The notes under the pieces: model-generated
The model's input: the letters and a program-made list of their open reading frames with translations, nothing else
Databases searched by the model: none
Told to the model about the DNA's origin: nothing
Shown: positions 15,989-24,506 of the stretch, piece after piece
How the letters are laid out: the number at the start of each line of letters is the position of its first letter
Position numbering within the stretch: position 1 is the first letter of the stretch
Made by a program: the position numbers and the translations under genes
NCBI GenBank assembly: GCA_964580525.1
Contig: CAZOKN010000028.1
Coordinates: forward strand, 1-24,905
Reading direction: 5' to 3'
Source: CAZOKN01 sp964580525
GTDB lineage: Bacteria > Pseudomonadota > Alphaproteobacteria > Rickettsiales > UBA6187
DNA length: 24,905 nt

Positions 15989-17565
15989 TAGCCTATCAAC
16001 AAAAAATTCTTAGACAAACTATCCAAAACATTTTTAATCATTTGCTTTAAAAAATTATCATCAACAACTTGCAATGGCTGCTCATTTTGCCACAGAATAA
16101 TTTCTTTTGCTTCGACATGCTTCCTAATTTTTGCTGTTAAATCATCAATATTATTACTTCCATCAAGATATCTTATAACGAAACAAGAAAATAAATCTGC
16201 CGGAACCTTGTCTGATTTCTCGTTTGTAATCCAATTAGATGTTTGTGCTTGGCGAATAGCTAATCTTGAAACTTTAGGCTTAGTTGAAATTTTCTTAGCA
16301 ATCTTCTTAGAAAACGAACTTAAATTCATTCCACCAGATAAAAATAATCTAAGAACTAAATCACATACTGATCGTTCTATAGACTCCTCACTAAAGTTTT
16401 TTCCTATTCTTTTAGAAACTTCTTCAAGCAAATCAGTCACACTTAAATAACCAAATTTATTTTCCTCTATTATTCTCAGAGCTGTAATTGCAATATTATT
16501 TTTTGTTTTAAAATTAACACCATTAGGAGCAGAAAAAGAAACCTCACCATTATTTTCAATTTCAACATCTTTACTATTTTTATCTTCAGAAACATTACTC
16601 AAAATAGTAAATTCTTTTACAAGATCAGCTTTAATATTCCTATTAAGAATATTATCGTTTTTGCACAATAAGGTGCTTCTAAATCTTCTATTCTTCAAAA
16701 AATCTACATATTGTTCGGAACGCACAGAATCGTGAGCCACTTGTTTTAACACTTCCTGCACTTTAGTAGGAAAATTACCTGTAAACATGGTAGGAACGGT
16801 GGCATCACCTAAATACTGTAATCCAACCTGACCAGCTTTCTCTACAAATTCACTCAAGTAAAACTGATAATTATTTGTTTCCAAATGATCATGAGCTATA
16901 TAGGAATCAGGCTGATCTTTCAGAAGTACAAGTTCATCCTCTATAACTTTTGTATAAGAAGAATTTACCCCTTCATTATTATCTTTAATAAATTCAAGCA
17001 AGAGTTTTGCCTGTTTAACTTTATCTGCAACATTAGTAAATTTGTTAGTATGATAAAGCATCATTTCTCTAATGCTTTTTATCATATTCCAACCAGGTAA
17101 AGTATTATAACTGATGTAAGCTATACCCTTTTGTGAGAGGTTATCTGAACATATTCTAAATATTTTATCTTGAACTTCCGGCGGCACCCAAGAAATTATT
17201 CCGTGCGCAATAATATAATCAAACTCACCAAAATCCTTATTAATATCCATTATAGATAGTGTTTTTAAAGATAAATTATTAATACTGAGTGATTTTACTT
17301 CCGCTTCACCTTTTTCTATTTGTACTTTAGATAAATCAATTCCCACAAATTCACTTTTAGGAAATTGCAAAGCCATAGGAATAATATTACCACCACTTGC
17401 ACAACCAATTTCCAAAACCTTACATTGCTTAGGACTAACGGGTCCAAGACCAAAAAGTTTTCCTATTGTGTATAAATTATCGATTTGAGAAATTGGATAT
17501 GGATAACTCTCATAAGGAACCTGATCATACTCACTCACACTTTGTTTTTTTGCTAAAGATTCCAT
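15988..17565 (-). CDS. SAM-dependent methyltransferase with regulatory domain, PKMT-like
   Basis: The 525-residue protein opens with the family signature SEYDQVPYESYPYPISQID, then a class I methyltransferase domain with motif I VLEIGCASGGNIIPMA (50-65) and the acidic-loop strand FVGIDLSKVQI (73-83). A methyltransferase regulatory domain (PF10119-like) covers roughly residues 220-310, including HDHLETNNYQFYLSEFVEKA, and a further C-terminal domain of about 180 residues follows. This architecture is that of the Rickettsia enzymes that methylate lysines of the autotransporter OmpB, and also of many uncharacterised bacterial proteins. The gene lies directly downstream of an autotransporter gene, and GAGG lies seven bases before the ATG. 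The lysine-methylating role is inferred from architecture and position. Confidence 0.85.
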   Translation of the reverse strand: MESLAKKQSVSEYDQVPYESYPYPISQIDNLYTIGKLFGLGPVSPKQCKVLEIGCASGGNIIPMALQFPKSEFVGIDLSKVQIEKGEAEVKSLSINNLSLKTLSIMDINKDFGEFDYIIAHGIISWVPPEVQDKIFRICSDNLSQKGIAYISYNTLPGWNMIKSIREMMLYHTNKFTNVADKVKQAKLLLEFIKDNNEGVNSSYTKVIEDELVLLKDQPDSYIAHDHLETNNYQFYLSEFVEKAGQVGLQYLGDATVPTMFTGNFPTKVQEVLKQVAHDSVRSEQYVDFLKNRRFRSTLLCKNDNILNRNIKADLVKEFTILSNVSEDKNSKDVEIENNGEVSFSAPNGVNFKTKNNIAITALRIIEENKFGYLSVTDLLEEVSKRIGKNFSEESIERSVCDLVLRLFLSGGMNLSSFSKKIAKKISTKPKVSRLAIRQAQTSNWITNEKSDKVPADLFSCFVIRYLDGSNNIDDLTAKIRKHVEAKEIILWQNEQPLQVVDDNFLKQMIKNVLDSLSKNFLLIG

Positions 17566-17602
17566 ATAAAAGCCTCAAAATATAAATTTACACACGAATA
17601 AA

Positions 17603-17631
17603 TTGATAACTAAAGGGTGAATTAAAGTCAA
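17603..17631 (-). promoter_or_regulatory. Probable promoter of the methyltransferase-lipoprotein genes
   Basis: On the minus strand TTGACT (17626-17631) and TATCAA (17603-17608) are 17 bases apart, with an expected leader of about 30 bases to the ATG at 17565. It lies downstream of the autotransporter terminator, so the methyltransferase can be expressed separately. Confidence 0.5.
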
Positions 17632-17680
17632 TCATTATAAACTTTTTAATACTAAATTAAATATTAGATCAATATTCAAA

Positions 17681-17710
17681 GAAAAAGGCCTCTGCATTTC
17701 TGCAGAGGCC
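17681..17710 (-). terminator. Intrinsic terminator of the autotransporter gene
   Basis: GGCCTCTGCA (17687-17696) and TGCAGAGGCC (17701-17710) are perfect 10-base arms with a 4-base loop. On the minus strand the stem is followed by TTTTTC. It lies 30 bases past the TAA of the autotransporter gene and is the strongest terminator in the window. Confidence 0.92.
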
Positions 17711-17739
17711 AATCTCTTGTTTAAACCAACTAAACTAAA

Positions 17740-20700
17740 TTAGAAGGCAAAACGAGCTTTCAAAGATCCTGTATGTGAATTGTAGTCTTCTTTAGAATCC
17801 CAATTATAATCCACAGACACAGTTACGTTATCTTGAGCCATAACATCTAAGCCAGCACCCAATCTAAATGAGCTTTGAGCAACATCAGCACCTGTTGTAG
17901 TAAAGTAAGTGCCTGCAGCTGAAGCAAACTCAGATGTAGTTTCTTGCTCATCACCAATGAAGTCATACATCCAAGCAGCATTGATCTTTGGTACATAAGT
18001 TATACCACCATCAACGATTGGATAAGCTAAATCAACACCGATGCTTGATTTCAAGATGTTTCTGTCAGCAGTGTCAACATTCAAGTGAGGAGCGGTTCCA
18101 GTTTCAGAGTAGCTGTCAGTAGTAACAAATGTATACTTCAATGAAGCTCTAGGAGTTACTTTCAAACCACCTTGAACATCAATCTTATATCCACCACCAA
18201 CTTTAGCAGTATATTGCTGACCGTCAAAATCAGCACTTGCTATAGTTCCGTTGAACAAAGTACGATCTGTAGAATTTTTGTTGTAAGTGAAAGCAGCTAA
18301 ACCTTCGCTGAACCATTTACCGTAGTCATAGCTACCGTAAACGCTACCTTGGTAGCTGTCGATATCAGCTTCAGTATTCTGAGACTCAGAAGAGCTGTTA
18401 GCATAAGCAAAGCTAATACCAACGCGAGCCTGATCTGTAACAAGTGTATCAGCACCCAATGCGAAACCGCCTGTATTTGCTTGATATCCAGCAACACCAT
18501 CACGATCACCTTGATCAGACGCAGTACCAAAACCTTGAGCCCAAATACCGCTGTTAGCACCGTTGCTACCAGTAGCAATACCAGTACCGTCAGCATCGTT
18601 ACGAGCCATATCCATGTGAGCTTCGATTGAATCAATAGCAGCATCGTTAGCAAGATCGGCAGCTTGATCTATAGCACCAGAAACATCTGGAGTTAAAGTT
18701 TCAAGAGCAGACTCAATTGCAGAAGCCGATTCAAGAGCTTGTAAAGAACCTTGGATAGAATCTAGACCCGAATCACCAGCAGCTCCTATAGCTTCTAAAG
18801 CCGTACCAACACCTGCTTGGTTACCCAAAGTAGAAGATGATTGCAGAGTATGTTCACGAGTTATACCAATATCTATATCATCAGTTCCATTTGATTCTTG
18901 AGTAAACTTAAGAACGTATGAATTATCAGTAAGAGTTTTGCTCGCAGTATAACTACCCGCTCTAGCACCACCGGCGTCAACAGCTTTAGTAATAGTCGCA
19001 GCACCCTGATAACCAGAACCTGTATAATTTACGGCAATCTGACCTGCAGCACCATAAGTAACAGCACCAGAAGAAACCAATTGACCATTTGTTGTAGTTC
19101 CTGCAGCAGCAGTTGTTACATCAATAGTCAAAGTGTCGTTAAGTGCAACTGTAGTACCAGATGTTAAAACTTTACCAGCTCCAATTTGCAACGTACCGTT
19201 AATAGTAGTTGCTGCAGCGTTAGAACTTGTAGATTGAACATACAAAGTAGCTCCAGAATTAACTGTTATAGTTGAGCCAGCATCACCAGTAAACACTCCA
19301 GTCAACGTTGTAGTACCGTACTTAGCAACCATATCATCGTACGCTAAAGTACCAGTGAATGTGATTTCATCAGCAGCAGCATCACCAAAGTTGATGGTAT
19401 CGTTGTTGTTACCACCCAAATCAATATTACCACTAATTGTACCACCATTAAATGTCAGTACGTCAGCACCAGCACCCATAGATATATTACCAGTTATAGT
19501 ACCAGCAGTCATAGTTACAGTTTCAGCACCGCCATCACCAGTTATAGCACCAGTTAAAGTACCAGAGGTATGAGTGTACGTATTAGCAGTACCTAATTTT
19601 ATCTGACCAGTTATAGTACCAGTATTCACAATCGCTGTAGCTTGGCTATCATTAGCAGATAAATCAATCGCTGTAGAGGTAGCACCACCAGCATGGCTAA
19701 TTGTACCATTATTAGTAATACCAACACCAAGCACTACGTCACCTGTTGTAATTACAGCAGAAGTATTATTAGCGCTTGTGATTGAGATTGTACCACCAGA
19801 AGAGTTTAATATACCGCCAGCACCAGTTATCGCAGCACCAACGCTAATAGCAGAACCATCGGCACCAGCTGTAGCACCAGTTTGTGATATTGTACCAGTA
19901 TTTGTTATCAAGAATCCAGCTGAAGCACCAGTAATATCTATAGTATCAATGTCACCAGTCGCACCAGAGGTAATTGTACCAGCGTTTGTAAGAACACCAA
20001 CACCGTTCGTATCAACGTCAATAGCAATACCAGTACCAGAAGATATCACACCACCCGAATTGTTCACGATACCACTTGTAATATCGCTGTTATTGATGTT
20101 GATCGCTGTACCAGTTGTAGTGTCTTTAATTGTACCAGTGTTGTCGATCTTACCTAAAGTAGCAGCAACAGTTATACCAGTACCAGCAGTTGACTGAATT
20201 GTACCACCAGAACTGTTTGTAATAGTTTTTGAGTTAGTACCGCTAACGTTAATACCGCTACCAGTTGTAGCAGAGATCGTACCGCTATTTGTAATAGCAA
20301 GGTTTTTGGCAGTCTGAACACCAATACCGCTAGCAGCAGTCGCTTGGATCGTACCAGTGTTTGTCAAGCCAACTGTTTGGTCAGCTGTTATAACCTGAAC
20401 ACCTATAGAAGCAGCGTTCGCAGCTGAAGCAGTAATTGTACCAGCATTTACTATACCGCTAGTACCAGCCACATCAGCAGCTAAGTATACAGCAGCACCG
20501 GCAGCGCTGTTAGATATTGTAGCACCCGATTTATTGTAAATATTACCAGTTAAAGTACCACCGAGCCAGATAGATGCACCTGTGTTACCAACAATACCAG
20601 CAGATGAAATAGTACCCCAGTTAGTAATATCACCTGTAACAGCACCGCTAGTACGGATACCAGAACCATCACCAGTAGCTTTAATTTGTGAGCCTGTAAC

Positions 20701-21609
20701 GCCAGATGCACCGTTTGTAATATTAACAGTTGCAGCTGCGACTAAAATTGCATCACCAGTAGCAGTACTAATAACACTCGAAGCACCACTATTTGTAATG
20801 TTTGTATTTGCAGCAGCAGCTATATCGATACCAACACCAGTAGTAGTATCTGCGATAGTACCAGTATTAATGATACCACCAGAAATAGCCTGGTCTACGT
20901 TAATACCAATACCACCAGTTGCCTGAATTGTACCAGCGTTAGTAATAGCACCAGTCATAGCACCAGTAGCAACTTTAATACCGTTACCGTTACCTGTACT
21001 CTTTATAACACCAGCAGAACTGTTTGTGATGTTAAGAGTAACTGCAGCGCTTGTTAATATACCAGAACCGCCTGCACCGGATTGTATAGTACCACTATTA
21101 GTAATACCAGAAGTCCCAGCAATACTCGCTCCTACATCAATTGCAGAACCAGTGGTTAAAGCAGATATAGTACCTGTGTTAACAATGCTATCAATTGCAT
21201 GATTAATATCAATAGCAGTACCAGTAGGAGATAAGTGACGTATTGTACCATTATTTACTATTGCAGTACTAGCATTAGGAGTAGCTTCAGTCTCTATAGC
21301 ACTGAAATTTTTGTTTGTATCAGCACCACCACTATCATCAGTTACGCTGATAATACCAGTAGTGGCAGAAACCGTTAAGGTGTAGGCAGTAGCATTTTTA
21401 ATTTGTACAACGCTATTAGTAGCTGTACCGGCGTCAGCAACCGTACCAGTAACTGTATCGCTGCTATCCAAAGTATAGCCAGCGTTTGCAGTACCACCAG
21501 CGAGAACTGTACTCAGAGACGCAGCGTTTGCACCTGCAGAAGCAAATGCACCCAATGCGGCAACCGAAGCTGTCGTCAGCAGGTTTTTCTTCAAAGATTT
21601 TCTAATCAT
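17740..21609 (-). CDS. Type V autotransporter with beta-helical passenger
   Basis: I start the gene at the ATG at 21609 (AAAGG seven bases upstream), giving 1289 residues. A signal peptide covers residues 1-29 (basic MIRKSLKK, hydrophobic TTASVAALGAF, ANA cleavage site). Residues 30 to about 900 are a passenger rich in Thr, Ser, Gly, Ala and Asn. It is built of NxGTI-type repeats about 22-26 residues apart, as expected for a parallel beta-helix, and has only about 16 lysines and almost no aromatic or cysteine residues. A helical linker (AIDSIEAHMDMARNDAD) leads to a 12-strand autotransporter barrel at about 1020-1289, starting SGIWAQGFG and ending in the outer-membrane signature LKARFAF. The passenger is likely displayed on the cell surface as an adhesin or coat protein. 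OmpB of Rickettsia is the nearest analogue I can name. Longer alternative starts exist. Confidence 0.94.
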   Translation of the reverse strand: MIRKSLKKNLLTTASVAALGAFASAGANAASLSTVLAGGTANAGYTLDSSDTVTGTVADAGTATNSVVQIKNATAYTLTVSATTGIISVTDDSGGADTNKNFSAIETEATPNASTAIVNNGTIRHLSPTGTAIDINHAIDSIVNTGTISALTTGSAIDVGASIAGTSGITNSGTIQSGAGGSGILTSAAVTLNITNSSAGVIKSTGNGNGIKVATGAMTGAITNAGTIQATGGIGINVDQAISGGIINTGTIADTTTGVGIDIAAAANTNITNSGASSVISTATGDAILVAAATVNITNGASGVTGSQIKATGDGSGIRTSGAVTGDITNWGTISSAGIVGNTGASIWLGGTLTGNIYNKSGATISNSAAGAAVYLAADVAGTSGIVNAGTITASAANAASIGVQVITADQTVGLTNTGTIQATAASGIGVQTAKNLAITNSGTISATTGSGINVSGTNSKTITNSSGGTIQSTAGTGITVAATLGKIDNTGTIKDTTTGTAININNSDITSGIVNNSGGVISSGTGIAIDVDTNGVGVLTNAGTITSGATGDIDTIDITGASAGFLITNTGTISQTGATAGADGSAISVGAAITGAGGILNSSGGTISITSANNTSAVITTGDVVLGVGITNNGTISHAGGATSTAIDLSANDSQATAIVNTGTITGQIKLGTANTYTHTSGTLTGAITGDGGAETVTMTAGTITGNISMGAGADVLTFNGGTISGNIDLGGNNNDTINFGDAAADEITFTGTLAYDDMVAKYGTTTLTGVFTGDAGSTITVNSGATLYVQSTSSNAAATTINGTLQIGAGKVLTSGTTVALNDTLTIDVTTAAAGTTTNGQLVSSGAVTYGAAGQIAVNYTGSGYQGAATITKAVDAGGARAGSYTASKTLTDNSYVLKFTQESNGTDDIDIGITREHTLQSSSTLGNQAGVGTALEAIGAAGDSGLDSIQGSLQALESASAIESALETLTPDVSGAIDQAADLANDAAIDSIEAHMDMARNDADGTGIATGSNGANSGIWAQGFGTASDQGDRDGVAGYQANTGGFALGADTLVTDQARVGISFAYANSSSESQNTEADIDSYQGSVYGSYDYGKWFSEGLAAFTYNKNSTDRTLFNGTIASADFDGQQYTAKVGGGYKIDVQGGLKVTPRASLKYTFVTTDSYSETGTAPHLNVDTADRNILKSSIGVDLAYPIVDGGITYVPKINAAWMYDFIGDEQETTSEFASAAGTYFTTTGADVAQSSFRLGAGLDVMAQDNVTVSVDYNWDSKEDYNSHTGSLKARFAF
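19420..21260 (-). repeat. Degenerate in-frame repeats encoding the beta-helix turns
   Basis: The coding strand repeats variants of AATACTGGTACAAT (Asn-Thr-Gly-Thr-Ile) and GGTGTTGGTATT-like segments (Gly-x-Gly-Ile). They are spaced roughly 65-80 bases apart and diverged enough that no two units are identical over long stretches. The repeats also create long open frames on the opposite strand that are not genes. Confidence 0.75.
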
Positions 21610-21975
21610 CTTAATACCTTTATATAAGTTAATAAAATAACAATTTTTATAAAAATTATTAACGCTTTCACCAAACATCAGAGGAGCTACCTCCAACCAA
21701 TAGGCAAAAACGCCTGGTTGAAAATCAACCAGATATAACCCTTAAACGTTTAAAGCAGCAATTGGAACTATAAATTGCAAAGTTCATGTAAAAAGTTAAC
21801 CTAGTGTGTCTTTTAAGCAACTTCCCATTAATGTTAATTTTAAGTTGCTTTATTATAATGTAATTAGAAATGATAAATTGTATTAACAATTGCGATCAAA
21901 AGAACAATAACTGTAAGATATTGAATTGAAGGGATATTAATAAAATTGGATTAATCAAAAGATTTTAGACAATAT
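21610..21975 (-). promoter_or_regulatory. 366-base gap: leader and promoter region of the autotransporter gene
   Basis: The gap between parE and the autotransporter gene holds no gene. On the minus strand TTGATC (21894-21899) and TATCAT (21870-21875), 18 bases apart, are a possible promoter, which would give a leader of roughly 255 bases. A 12-base palindrome TTAAACGTTTAA lies at 21742-21753. AAGCAACTT (21815-21823) and AAGTTGCTT (21842-21850) form an inverted repeat with an 18-base loop and no T run, so it is not a clear parE terminator. Two competing hairpins and a GGAGG site lie nearer the gene and are listed separately. Confidence 0.45.
21695..21732 (-). promoter_or_regulatory. Mutually exclusive hairpins in the autotransporter leader
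   Basis: Read on the minus strand, CTGGTTGA and TCAACCAG (21714-21732) form an 8-base stem with a 3-base loop, and GCG then TTTTT follows, like a small terminator. The second arm overlaps AACCAGGC, which can instead pair with GCCT-ATT-GGTT (21695-21719) as an imperfect 8-pair stem with a 3-base bulge. Only one of the two can form at a time, the layout of an attenuator or RNA switch. Confidence 0.45.
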
Positions 21976-23988
21976 CTAAACATCCAGCTTATCTTTAAAT
22001 TCTTCATCCATAAGCTCGCTTTGCTCGGTGATAAATTTAAAGCGGAGTTCCGGCTTTTTGCCCATTAATTCGTTAACCCTGACTGCCGCTAGTTCTTGAT
22101 TTTTTTCGTTTATTATAACTTTTAGTAATGATCGCTTAGTTGGATCCATCGTAGTTTCTTTAAGCTGCGAAGGTGTCATTTCACCAAGACCTTTGAAACG
22201 CCCTACTTCTATATTACCCTTGCTCTTTTCAAGCTCTTTAACCAACTTATCTTTCTCTTTCTCATCAGCCGCATAAAAAGACTTAGCACCTTGTGTCACT
22301 CTGAATAAAGGAGGTTGGGCAAGATACAAGTGCCCTCCCCTGATAAGATCAGGCATAAATTTGAAAAAATACGTCATAAGCAAAGATGCAATATGCGCTC
22401 CATCAACGTCAGCATCCGTCATTATAACAACTTTTTCATAGCGCAAATCTTCTTCAGAATAGTCCTCACCAACGCCACAACCGAACGCCAGATTCATATC
22501 AGCAATTTCCTGGTTGCCCAGAATCTTTTCATGAGAAGCGCTTTCAACGTTAAGTATTTTTCCACGTAACGGCAATATCGCTTGTGTTTCGCGAAGACGC
22601 GCCATTTTTGCAGAACCACCAGCCGAATCTCCCTCAACAAGAAATATCTCCGTACCCTCAGGCGTTTGCTTAGTACAGTCAGCCAATTTACCCGGCAAAC
22701 GAATTCTTTGCGTAAGATTTTTTCTAGTAATTTCTTTTTTCTGCCTTCTACTGATACGTTCTTCTGCTCTATCAACAACAAATGCCAAAAGCTCCATAGC
22801 CTCAGTTTTATTTTCGCTCAGCCAGTGATCGAAACGATCTTTAACTGCGTGCTCAACCAATTTAATAACTTCACGATTGGATAGCTTATCTTTCGTTTGT
22901 CCTTGAAATTGTGGATTAGGAATAAATAACGATAAAATTCCTTTCACATTATCAAACGCATCTTCTGCAGTAACTAGGGAGGCTTTTTTGTTTCCTACAA
23001 TTTCACCAAATTCTTTTATACTTTTTAGAACAGAGCTCTTCAGTCCTGTCTCATGCGTTCCACCTTGCGGCGTTGGAACAGTATTACAAAATGATTGTAA
23101 AGTAACATCGCGTAAATAAGCCCAGTGCAATGCCCATTCAACTCTGCCCGCTTTTTCAGGAAATACAACCTCTCCAGCAAATGGTTTTTTCGTAACTGTA
23201 TCTTTTTCATCAACCGCCGTTGCAAGATAATCAACCAAACCATTAGGGAAATGTATAGTTTCTTCCGCGGGAACAGAATTTTTACCACCAGATATCTGCG
23301 AAGGATCGCACTTCCAGCCGATCTCTACCCCTTTAAATAAATATGCTTTTGATTTTGCCTGCTTATACATAATAGCAGGTTTGAATTTTATACCATCATC
23401 AAAAATATCCATATCAGGATGGAATATTATTGTTGTACCTTTCTCACTTTTTTTAGCATCACGTACAACTTTCAACTTTGATGTAGGAGCTCCCTTAGAG
23501 AAAGTCTGGCGATATAATTTTCCATCGCGCACAACATCAGCCGTCAAAGAATCAGACAAAGCATTTACAACAGATATACCAACACCATGTAATCCACCGG
23601 AAGTGTAGTAAACCTTATTACTAAATTTACCGCCCGAATGCAGAGTTGTCATAATAACTTCTAGCGCTGACTGTTTTGGAAATTTAGGATGTGGATCAAC
23701 GGGTATACCTCGACCATTATCGCTTACACGGACACTGCCGTCTTTCATAAGCTCAACTTCTATACGCGTTGCATAACCTGCAACAGCTTCATCCATAGAA
23801 TTGTCAAAAACTTCGGAAACCAGGTGATGAATGGCATTTTCATCAGTTCCACCAATATACATTCCCGGCCTGCGACGCACAGGCTCAAGACCCTCCAAAA
23901 CTTCAATATCTTCTGCCGTGTAGCCGCTTTGCTCAGGCTTGCTACCCTTCTTTTTATTATCTTTAGAACTATTAAATAAATCTACCAT
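21976..23988 (-). CDS. parE: Topoisomerase IV subunit B
   Basis: ParE is the ATPase subunit that drives strand passage by topoisomerase IV with ParC. The 670-residue protein has the GHKL ATPase features EPVRRRPGMYIGG (35-47), EVFDNSMDEAVAG (59-71), SDNGRGIPV and the ATP-lid GGLHGVG (131-137). A transducer domain follows, then the TOPRIM domain with EGDSAGGSA (452-460), LPLRGKILNVE and TDADVDGAHIA. The C-terminal GRFKGLGEMTPSQLKETTMD motif is intact. It reads as ParE rather than GyrB from LEPVRRRPGMYIGGTDE, the short N-terminus and the lack of a GyrB-specific insert. The gene stands alone, about 10.6 kb from parC and on the same strand. No convincing ribosome-binding site precedes the ATG. Confidence 0.96.
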   Translation of the reverse strand: MVDLFNSSKDNKKKGSKPEQSGYTAEDIEVLEGLEPVRRRPGMYIGGTDENAIHHLVSEVFDNSMDEAVAGYATRIEVELMKDGSVRVSDNGRGIPVDPHPKFPKQSALEVIMTTLHSGGKFSNKVYYTSGGLHGVGISVVNALSDSLTADVVRDGKLYRQTFSKGAPTSKLKVVRDAKKSEKGTTIIFHPDMDIFDDGIKFKPAIMYKQAKSKAYLFKGVEIGWKCDPSQISGGKNSVPAEETIHFPNGLVDYLATAVDEKDTVTKKPFAGEVVFPEKAGRVEWALHWAYLRDVTLQSFCNTVPTPQGGTHETGLKSSVLKSIKEFGEIVGNKKASLVTAEDAFDNVKGILSLFIPNPQFQGQTKDKLSNREVIKLVEHAVKDRFDHWLSENKTEAMELLAFVVDRAEERISRRQKKEITRKNLTQRIRLPGKLADCTKQTPEGTEIFLVEGDSAGGSAKMARLRETQAILPLRGKILNVESASHEKILGNQEIADMNLAFGCGVGEDYSEEDLRYEKVVIMTDADVDGAHIASLLMTYFFKFMPDLIRGGHLYLAQPPLFRVTQGAKSFYAADEKEKDKLVKELEKSKGNIEVGRFKGLGEMTPSQLKETTMDPTKRSLLKVIINEKNQELAAVRVNELMGKKPELRFKFITEQSELMDEEFKDKLDV

Positions 23989-24078
23989 AAATAAAAACTA
24001 TATATAGAAAAACGGTCAAGACAAGATATAAAATTATGGTGCATGATTGAAAACTTATACGCATTAACGTAGAATTAT

Positions 24079-24107
24079 TTGTAGACTAAAATTTTTTGTA
24101 TTATAAT
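24079..24107 (+). promoter_or_regulatory. Probable sigma70 promoter for the two small genes
   Basis: TTGTAG (24079-24084) and a perfect TATAAT (24102-24107) are separated by 17 bases in the 194-base spacer between parE (minus) and the gene at 24183. The expected leader is about 70 bases. A second, weaker pair (TTGCTA and TATGTT, 17 bases apart) lies just downstream. Confidence 0.55.
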
Positions 24108-24182
24108 AAACCCTTCTTTGCTATTTTGTTATTTAGCGCTTATGTTATTATGAATGATAGCCGTTTAGACTAGGGAAATATT

Positions 24183-24503
24183 ATGAGTTCTGACTCAGAT
24201 ATAAAAAAATATGAAAAAACTTACCATACAATCGTAAGTTTTTATGATTTAGCTGAGAAATTAATCGACACTGTCGAAGATGCGGATGTCGCTGACCCCG
24301 TTGCACAACTTGAGTTTATTGAACCACTAGTAAAACAAATAGAGGAAGCAACAGATGCCCTCTCAGAAGAATATCGTGATTTTATTAGAACCGGCAAAAA
24401 GCCTGGAGTTTTAACGAAAGGCAAGGTCGAGCGGTCTTTAAGAACTTTATATTCAAGCCTTAACGAGTGTGAGAACGCTTGTACAGAAAATAATGAGGGT
24501 TAA
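24183..24503 (+). CDS. Unknown 106-residue acidic helical protein
   Basis: I do not recognise this protein. AGGGA six bases before the ATG and a good upstream promoter support it as real. The first two thirds are acidic and helix-like (YDLAEKLIDTVEDADVADPV, LEFIEPLVKQIEEATDALSE). A short basic loop (RTGKKPGVLTKGK) separates this from a C-terminal helix (RSLRTLYSSLNECENAC) with two cysteines four residues apart. There is no signal peptide or membrane segment. A helical-bundle adaptor or regulator is the simplest reading of the shape. It is followed after three bases by another small gene, so the two are very probably one operon. Confidence 0.78.
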   Translation: MSSDSDIKKYEKTYHTIVSFYDLAEKLIDTVEDADVADPVAQLEFIEPLVKQIEEATDALSEEYRDFIRTGKKPGVLTKGKVERSLRTLYSSLNECENACTENNEG

Positions 24504-24506
24504 AGA

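Noticed and set aside
19355..20926. Several long open frames on the plus strand opposite the autotransporter passenger
   Set aside because: They are Pro/Ile/Val-rich translations of the antisense of the NxGTI repeats, have no ribosome-binding sites or domains, and follow the repeat periodicity.
19420..21260. CRISPR-like repeat array
   Set aside because: Repeats are in-frame, diverged and variably spaced within a coding gene, without identical direct repeats separated by unique spacers, and no cas genes are near.
21815..21850. Terminator of parE
   Set aside because: The 9-base inverted repeat has an 18-base loop and no T run on the minus strand, so I describe it only as an inverted repeat.
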